DNA of 64,000 nt, from positions 59,130 to 123,129 of the forward strand of contig JAKJER010000019.1 of assembly GCA_022705325.1 (NCBI GenBank), written 5' to 3'. Under the pieces are notes generated by a model. It did no database searches. It had not been told where the DNA came from and saw only the letters and a list, made by a program, of their open reading frames with translations. This DNA comes from Planctomycetota bacterium. GTDB lineage: Bacteria; Planctomycetota; Phycisphaerae; SM23-33. How positions within the stretch are numbered: position 1 is the stretch's first letter; the number at the start of each line of letters is the position of its first letter. Positions 58,886 to 64,000 of the stretch are shown piece by piece. Made by a program: the position numbers and the translations under genes.

Positions 58886-61800
58886 CTACGCGCGGGCGCG
58901 CACCCGCCTGCGCAGGCGGGCCGCCACTGCCGGCACGGCCAGCATCATCAGCAGAGCGGAGGCCGGCTCGGGGATGGCGGTCAGGACCACATCGTTGCCG
59001 TTGCCGCCGACGTAGGTCAGCGCGAACTGGCCCTGTCCGACGTTCAGAATGGCGCCTTCGGGCAGGTTCTGCCCGAGCATGTCGACGAACGTGCCGTCGA
59101 TAGCGAACGAGCCCTCGTTGTTGATGATCATGTACTGGCTGCCGCCGTAGGCGGCGAAGTCGCCCGTGGTGCTCAGGTTCAAGATGGCGTCGGCGAGGCT
59201 GACCGAGCCGCCCAGGTCCGCCATGTCCACCACGTCCCAGACCGTGGGCGTAAGCTCGACATCCAGCAGCGAATCGGGCGCCAGCATCAGGCTGCCCGTC
59301 CACAGCCTGCCGGGGCTGTCGCCGGGGGCCAGGTGGGCGTTGGCGGCCACGTTCACCGCGCCGGCGATCCTGGCCGTGCCGCCCAGCGTTCCGGCCAGCA
59401 CGTTGACGGGCGCGGAGATCAAGCCGTCCACCAGCCACGTGCCGGCGCCGGTCTTGACCACCAGGCCCGAGCCGTAGATGTTGCCCGCGAATGTGGTCGA
59501 GGAGTCGTCCCCGCCGGTGGTCAGTGTCGCGCCGCCCAGCAGGACGCTGCCGCCGGCAACACCCGCCAGCGAGCCGATCGTCTGCGTCACGCCGTTGAGG
59601 TCCAGCGTTCCGCTGGAGCCGATCTGGACGGCCGTCGTCGTCGGCAGGATGTCGCTGGCCGGGATGCCGAACCACTTGTAGTTGAGGTACTGCTCGTTGG
59701 TCAGCCGCTGCGCGTCGTCCAGCACGAAATCGTACAGGATCACCTCGGCCTGGTACTGGACGCCGGAGTGGTAGGTGCGGTCGCGGTTGAATCCGTCGGA
59801 CTGGACGTTTCCGGTGGTGAGCACCTCGACCAGGTTGAAGCCGTTGTACAGGCCGGTGGGCATGGCGTAGCTCGTGCCGTTCACCAGCAGTCCGTTGACG
59901 TAGGTCGAGCCGTTCTTGATGTTGTTGCTGGTGTAGCCGGTCCACAGCGGACTGGCGGCGTTATTGTCGTTGGGGCGATGGAAGTGATATGAGTTGAGGT
60001 CGGTCAGGAGGAAGCTGGCGCCCTTGAAGACGGAGAAGACCGAGCGGATGCCCGAGTCGCGGGTGAAGTTGAGGCTCTCGGCGTTGTTGGCCTGTCCGGC
60101 CGGTCCGTTCAAGAGGATGGCTCCCAATCCCGTGCCGGTCCCCGCGTCGGCGACGTAGCTGGGGGCGTGACCCGTGGCGGGCGCGGCGTTGGCCCCGTTG
60201 CCGCTCAGGTCGTTCCACTGGGTGACGTCCGCCCCGTCGGCCAGCGGAAGGTTCGAGGCGTCGAACCAGCGGGAGGCGCCTCCCACGGGGGCGGTCGGCT
60301 GGGCGAGCTTCAGCGTGCCCTCATTGATGGTGGTGGGCCCGGTGTACGTGTTGACCGCGCTGAGCGTCCAGGTCCCCGTGCCGGTTTTGGCGAGGTTCAG
60401 CCGGGCGGTCCCGTCCTCAATGGGGCCGACCACCTCGCCGTCGCCGCTGCCCATGAGCTTCCAGTAGCGGTCGCCGGTGCCGCTGGTCTGCTTGAACCCG
60501 CCGGCCAGCGTCAGCTTGCCGGCCTGCGACTCGATGTTGTACTGGTTGCCGCCGCTGGTGCCCACGATCTGGGCCGTGACGGTGTTGGCGCCGCTGCGGT
60601 TGGACAGGGCGGGGATGTCCGCCGTGCCGGCCTGCCGGCCCTCGAGAGTGAAGACCTCCCCGATGGAGATGTTGTTGGTGAGCGTGACGACGCCCGAGCC
60701 GCTCACGTTCCCTTTGATCGTGGTGCCGCCGGCGGCGCTGCCCAGGGCGGTGCTGCTGGCCAGCCGCAACTCGCCGCCGGAAACCGTCGTCGTGCCCGTG
60801 TACGTGCTGCCGCCGGCGCCATCGACCGGGTTGAGCACCCACGTCCCCGTGCCGCTCTTGGTCAGGCTGGTGGCGTTGGACCCCTGGTTGGTCAGCGAGA
60901 TGCTGAAGGTGTTGTCGCCGGTGTTGGTTCCGGTCAGCGTCAGCGTTCGCGTGCCGGGCGTGTCGAACAGGTTGATGTTCGCGCCGCTGTGCGTGAAGCT
61001 CAGCGTGGCCGAGGGCGAACTGCCCGAGGCGTCGATGGTCGCGCCATTGCCGTTGAGCATGCGGATCTCGCGGTTGGTGCTCTGCGGCGTCGAGCCGGTG
61101 TACTGGAGCGTCCCGCCGCGGAAGTGCAGGCCGATGCCCGTGACCGTGTTGTTCTCGTCGGAGGTTCCGCGGGCGCCGATCGCGCTGGCCGCGCCGTAGT
61201 CGCTGACGGAGGCCACGTTAACGATGCCCCCGCCGAAGATCGTCTCGCCCGTATAGGTGTTGGTCCCGGTGAGGTACGACGTCCCGCTGCCCACCTTGCT
61301 GATGGTGATGGTCCCGGTCCCGCCGCCGATGTTGCCGCTGAGGGTGAGGTTGCCGCCGCTGTCGCTGGAGCCGCCCAGGGTCAGCGTCTGCGTGCCGGCG
61401 GCCCCGCTGGCGATGTTGCCGGTGAGCTCGCCGCCCTCGGTGCCGATGATGGTGTCGCCCAGCAGCGCGACATTGCCGCCCAGGGTCCCGTGGGCGCGGA
61501 TGGCGCCGCGGTTCTCGCTGTTGCCCGTGCCCGAGACGCTGATGCCGCCGCTGAAGCTGGTCGTGCCCGGGTTGAGGAAGAGCTGGCTGCCGCTGTCGAT
61601 GATCAGGGCGGCGGGGATGGTGCCCAGGTTCGTGGCGTTCCACTTGTCGCCGTTGGTGCCGGCGCTGGAGAGCTGGATCGTGCCCATGAAGCCCGTCACG
61701 TTGGGCATGTACGTGTTGCGGGCGGTCGTGCCGGCGGCGAAGTTCAAGTTCAGCAGCCCGGTGCCGGTAAAGGCGTTGTTGATGTTCGTGCTGCCGGAGG

Positions 61801-63199
61801 TGGAAGTGTCGTCGATCAGGAGCGTCGAACCGGCGCCGATGTCCACCCCGCCGGTCCCCAGGGCGTTCTGGGCGGTGTTGACCGTCGCGATCAGCGTGCC
61901 GGCGCCGGCCTGGATGATCGTCCCGCCGGTGTAGGTGCTGGCGCCCGTCATGGCCATCGTGCCCGCGCCGGCCTTGACCAGGCTGGCCGGGCCGCCGTTG
62001 GCGTCAATCAGGGGGGCGGCGACGGTGAGATCCGTGCCGGCCGCCGCGTCGGCGACGTTGAAGACCCGCGCCCCGCCCGTGCCGGAGGCCAGGCGGATGT
62101 TGGCCGCAGTCGTGCCCGGGCACGTGATGTTGGAGGCGGCCGCCCCGCCCACCGTCACGTCGCCCTCCAGCACGTACGCGGCGTTCCAGGAGGCCGGGTT
62201 GTAGCCGTTGTTCACTTGCAGCGTTCCACCGTTGAGCGTGAGGTTGCCCAGGCCGGTGACCCAGCCGGACGGGTTGCTGATCAGTCCGCCGGCATTGATC
62301 ACGTAGGTGTGGGAGGCGGAGCCGTCGGTGGGGGAAGCGACATTGCCCGCCCAGTTGTTGGCCGTGCCCGTCAAGATGCCGCCGCTGTTGACCGTCACGA
62401 CGTTGGTGGGGATCATCAGGCCCAGGCCGTTGTTCGTCTGGTTGCCGTCCTGATGAAAGGCGGTCACCAGCGTCCCGCCGTTGATCGTCGTGCCGCCGGT
62501 GTAGGAATTGCTGGCGGTAAGCGTCAGCGTGCCGGCCCCCATCTTGGTGAGGCTGAAGTTGTTCCCCTCGCCGTCGAGAATCCCCGTGCTGCTGCTGGTG
62601 ATGTTGCTGTGGGCGTTGTCCGCCCCGAGGAAGGCCTGGTACGTGACGTTGGCACTGTTGTTGATGATCAGGGCGCCGGCGTTGGCGGTGTCACCGTTCA
62701 CGATAGCGCTGTCCGTTCGGACGTTGTGCAGGATTCCGGCCAACTCCTGGGAGTGCCCGTTCAGGTCGAACCAGACAGGCCTGCCCGAGCCGTCGTTGGC
62801 GCCTTGCAGCGTGAGCACCGTGCCCGTGGGCAGGGCGTTGTCAACGCCGATGCGGAAGCCCGCCCGCGCGTCGACGCTTCGGACGGTCGTATTCCCCGTG
62901 TAGGTGCTCACCGTATTGAGGGTGGTAATCCACACGGCGTTGTTCTTGTCGGGGGTTGTCAGGAGCAGATTGGCGCCGGCATAGCTCTCGGATATCTGGC
63001 CGTTGAGGATGGTAGGATCTGCCAGGGGGCCGCCCGTCGTGAAGGTGTTGCTGGCGGCGTCGAGCGTCCACGGCCCCGCGTACGAACCTGGACCGAAAGA
63101 CAGGGTTGTTGCCTGGACGCTGCGGAGTCCCAGACCTGCCAACGCAAAGACCGCAGCGACAAGGATCAATACGCCGCTGATTCGGGTTCGGCTGTTCAT
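58886..63199 (-). CDS. Giant PEP-CTERM protein with autotransporter-type beta-strand repeats
   Basis: A 1437-residue exported protein. The signal peptide (about residues 1-30, MNSRTRISGVLILVAAVFAL) is followed by many copies of the autotransporter-associated beta-strand pattern, for example GAGTLTLTASNSYTGGTTIN, GAGTMAMTGASTYTGGTI, GSGTSYLTGTNTYTGETIF and GTGTWTLSAVNTYTGPTTIN, which predict a long right-handed beta-helix. Near residues 1010-1190 a LamG-like insert interrupts (RWFDASNLPLADGADVTQWN, LYNGFNLVEVL). The end is a PEP-CTERM signal (IPEPASALLMML, then RLRRRVRARA). No translocating beta-barrel is present, so surface display would be exosortase-dependent. GAGGAGAG precedes ATG 63199. 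Confidence 0.92.
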   Translation of the reverse strand: MNSRTRISGVLILVAAVFALAGLGLRSVQATTLSFGPGSYAGPWTLDAASNTFTTGGPLADPTILNGQISESYAGANLLLTTPDKNNAVWITTLNTVSTYTGNTTVRSVDARAGFRIGVDNALPTGTVLTLQGANDGSGRPVWFDLNGHSQELAGILHNVRTDSAIVNGDTANAGALIINNSANVTYQAFLGADNAHSNITSSSTGILDGEGNNFSLTKMGAGTLTLTASNSYTGGTTINGGTLVTAFHQDGNQTNNGLGLMIPTNVVTVNSGGILTGTANNWAGNVASPTDGSASHTYVINAGGLISNPSGWVTGLGNLTLNGGTLQVNNGYNPASWNAAYVLEGDVTVGGAAASNITCPGTTAANIRLASGTGGARVFNVADAAAGTDLTVAAPLIDANGGPASLVKAGAGTMAMTGASTYTGGTIIQAGAGTLIATVNTAQNALGTGGVDIGAGSTLLIDDTSTSGSTNINNAFTGTGLLNLNFAAGTTARNTYMPNVTGFMGTIQLSSAGTNGDKWNATNLGTIPAALIIDSGSQLFLNPGTTSFSGGISVSGTGNSENRGAIRAHGTLGGNVALLGDTIIGTEGGELTGNIASGAAGTQTLTLGGSSDSGGNLTLSGNIGGGTGTITISKVGSGTSYLTGTNTYTGETIFGGGIVNVASVSDYGAASAIGARGTSDENNTVTGIGLHFRGGTLQYTGSTPQSTNREIRMLNGNGATIDASGSSPSATLSFTHSGANINLFDTPGTRTLTLTGTNTGDNTFSISLTNQGSNATSLTKSGTGTWVLNPVDGAGGSTYTGTTTVSGGELRLASSTALGSAAGGTTIKGNVSGSGVVTLTNNISIGEVFTLEGRQAGTADIPALSNRSGANTVTAQIVGTSGGNQYNIESQAGKLTLAGGFKQTSGTGDRYWKLMGSGDGEVVGPIEDGTARLNLAKTGTGTWTLSAVNTYTGPTTINEGTLKLAQPTAPVGGASRWFDASNLPLADGADVTQWNDLSGNGANAAPATGHAPSYVADAGTGTGLGAILLNGPAGQANNAESLNFTRDSGIRSVFSVFKGASFLLTDLNSYHFHRPNDNNAASPLWTGYTSNNIKNGSTYVNGLLVNGTSYAMPTGLYNGFNLVEVLTTGNVQSDGFNRDRTYHSGVQYQAEVILYDFVLDDAQRLTNEQYLNYKWFGIPASDILPTTTAVQIGSSGTLDLNGVTQTIGSLAGVAGGSVLLGGATLTTGGDDSSTTFAGNIYGSGLVVKTGAGTWLVDGLISAPVNVLAGTLGGTARIAGAVNVAANAHLAPGDSPGRLWTGSLMLAPDSLLDVELTPTVWDVVDMADLGGSVSLADAILNLSTTGDFAAYGGSQYMIINNEGSFAIDGTFVDMLGQNLPEGAILNVGQGQFALTYVGGNGNDVVLTAIPEPASALLMMLAVPAVAARLRRRVRARA

Positions 63200-63328
63200 C
63201 GCACTCTCCTCGAAATGAAATCCTCAGGACAACTTATCCCTCGATTTCCGGACGACCTGACCAACTCCGCTTCAGAGCCGGGATCTCCCGGATGATCTGC
63301 TCGACCCGTTGTCGGATCGATCACTTGT

Positions 63329-63334
63329 ATTATA
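63329..63334 (-). promoter_or_regulatory. TATAAT -10 element upstream of the giant PEP-CTERM gene
   Basis: Perfect TATAAT on the minus strand about 130 bases before the ATG; weak -35. The remaining interval 63200-63484 shows no gene. Confidence 0.45.
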
Positions 63335-63484
63335 CCACCCTTCCGGAACTGCGCCCAGTCCGATCTTGCGGATTCTCCTGCCTGAACCCTCGACGCCATC
63401 GGCCGGGCCCACCGCGGCGCCGCCCGCAAAGCGATGGGGCAGACCCCGCACAGGCGGCGCCGCCAAACCGGCCCGACAGCGCGC

Positions 63485-63533
63485 AAAAACCGCCACACCT
63501 TCCAGCCGTCCGTGACGGCGGAGGGTGTGGCGG
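63485..63533 (-). terminator. Rho-independent terminator of the 45-aa gene
   Basis: CCGCCACACC (63490-63499) and GGTGTGGCGG (63524-63533) pair perfectly, with an inner CCGTC/GACGG stem. On the minus strand five T (63485-63489) follow at once. Confidence 0.85.
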
Positions 63534-63558
63534 TTGGGTCGAGTCTTCGTGCCTTGTC

Positions 63559-63696
63559 TCAGGCGGCGGCAGCCGCCCGGGCGGCCCGGTGGGCCTCGCG
63601 GCGGGCACGTTCCTTGACCTTGCGCGTGCGGTTCTTCGCCCGCGTCACTTCCTGACGGGCCAGACGCTTATCCAATCGGTCTCTTCGCTTTCCCAT
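63559..63696 (-). CDS. 45-residue very basic small protein, unknown function
   Basis: Translation from ATG 63696 gives 45 residues starting MGKRRDRLDKRLARQEVTRA and ending in five Ala. Eighteen residues are Lys or Arg and five are acidic, and the chain should form one long amphipathic helix. A GAGGA site seven bases before ATG, a TTGACA/TAAGAT promoter 37 bases upstream and an intrinsic terminator downstream frame it exactly, so it is a genuine single-gene unit, probably well expressed. The composition suggests RNA, ribosome or DNA binding. It may belong to one of the small basic planctomycete families (DUF6800-type), but I cannot confirm this. Confidence 0.75.
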   Translation of the reverse strand: MGKRRDRLDKRLARQEVTRAKNRTRKVKERARREAHRAARAAAAA

Positions 63697-63729
63697 AACA
63701 CGTCCTCGTGAAGGTTGTAAAGACCGGTA

Positions 63730-63758
63730 ATCTTAAACGCCCGAAGGGCGGTTGTCAA
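63730..63758 (-). promoter_or_regulatory. Near-consensus sigma-70 promoter of the 45-aa gene
   Basis: On the minus strand: TTGACA (63758-63753), 17-base spacer, TAAGAT (63735-63730). The spacer contains the palindrome CGCCCTTCGGGCG, a possible operator. Confidence 0.7.
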
Positions 63759-63912
63759 TCGCGAATTGGATTTCCGCTTGTGAACCTCGCCTCGCCCCTC
63801 GAAATCCCGCCCCGCCACGGGGGGCTCACCGCCTCTGATGCCCACCCCTCCGCGGTGTTCCGTGCCGACGTCGCGGGAGTAGTGTAACTAGTTGTGTGTA
63901 AGTTTTGATGAT

Positions 63913-63971
63913 CGTGTCACGCGGCGGAGCGGAGGCGAGCGCAGCGAGCCGAAGCGAAGACGCGTGACACG
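63913..63971. repeat. Palindromic repeat with 11-bp arms
   Basis: CGTGTCACGCG (63913-63923) and CGCGTGACACG (63961-63971) are perfect inverted copies enclosing a purine-rich GCGAGCG/AGCGAAG-type core. Confidence 0.75.
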
Positions 63972-64000
63972 GCGCAAAAAGTTGGGTACGTACTGCTTCT

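Larger units (their letters stand above)
63697..64000. other. Gene-free right end of the window
   Basis: Contains the promoter of the 45-aa gene and a palindromic repeat. No gene was recognised in the remaining bases. Confidence 0.6.

Noticed and set aside
60167..63295. 1042-codon open frame on the plus strand opposite the giant PEP-CTERM gene
   Set aside because: Repeats in it mirror the beta-strand repeats of the real gene; no ribosome-binding site and composition atypical of proteins.

Overview
The window looks like a high-GC chromosomal segment from a Planctomycetota bacterium, probably of the Phycisphaerae type. The evidence is the gene set: two PEP-CTERM proteins, an autotransporter-type beta-strand repeat giant, a pseudopilin-type protein, a Tat-exported sulfatase and Gfo/Idh dehydrogenase, a DUF1080 (3-keto-disaccharide hydrolase) protein, two HzsA-like multihaem propeller proteins, PQQ-type propellers, several small zinc-ribbon proteins and a B12-dependent ribonucleotide reductase. 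No rRNA, tRNA, CRISPR array, phage module or intact insertion sequence is visible.

Layout. 1-1978: end of a Ser/Thr kinase, coupled metallophosphatase, YhbY-like RNA-binding protein and a zinc-ribbon membrane protein. 2008-4019: divergent exported sugar isomerase-like protein and zinc alcohol dehydrogenase (probably leaderless). 4020-7659: promoter, about 310-nt structured leader and nrdJ. 7660-8397: gene-free, but holding a strong candidate small RNA with two hairpins that present the same CUCCCUCC loop. 8398-10521: overlapping operon of CrcB fluoride channel, DUF190 and a PQQ propeller. 10654-17336: divergent LamG/HzsA-like dihaem protein and a propeller with an embedded methyltransferase-like fold. 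17361-19407: three-gene overlapping operon (radical SAM/SPASM enzyme, small membrane protein, signal peptidase I). 19532-25190: sialidase, alpha-galactosidase-like enzyme, discoidin-like protein and a DUF6569-like protein. 25312-30775: ApbE, QueF, a PH-like membrane protein, QueC, an MtaA-type methyltransferase, an SDR with a heptanucleotide repeat in its 5' end, and TadA. 31140-37678: SpoIIE-type phosphatase, PEP-CTERM protein, RecJ and ThiC. 37813-56520: a carbohydrate and exported-protein region with a second HzsA-like protein (trihaem), DUF1080 plus Gfo/Idh, FG-GAP protein, SASA esterase, pseudopilin, toroid-lyase-like protein, SGNH hydrolase, GATase-like protein, sulfatase and sugar isomerase. 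56521-58885: a 2.3-kb mosaic of palindromic and direct repeats. 58886-63199: the 1437-aa PEP-CTERM beta-helix protein. 63559-63696: a 45-aa very basic protein with near-perfect promoter, ribosome-binding site and terminator.

How the parts fit. Many products carry Sec or Tat signals and act on glycans outside the cytoplasm (sialidase, galactosidase-like enzyme, sulfatase, acetylesterase, lyase-like protein). DUF1080, Gfo/Idh and the PF01261-type isomerases match the components of the oxidative 3-keto-glycoside route known from Bacteroides. Housekeeping genes (nrdJ, recJ, thiC, queC, queF, tadA, lepB, yhbY) are interleaved. The items I consider most worth follow-up are the twin-loop small RNA, the radical SAM/signal peptidase operon, the structured nrdJ leader, the 45-aa gene and the repeat families whose stems show compensatory changes.
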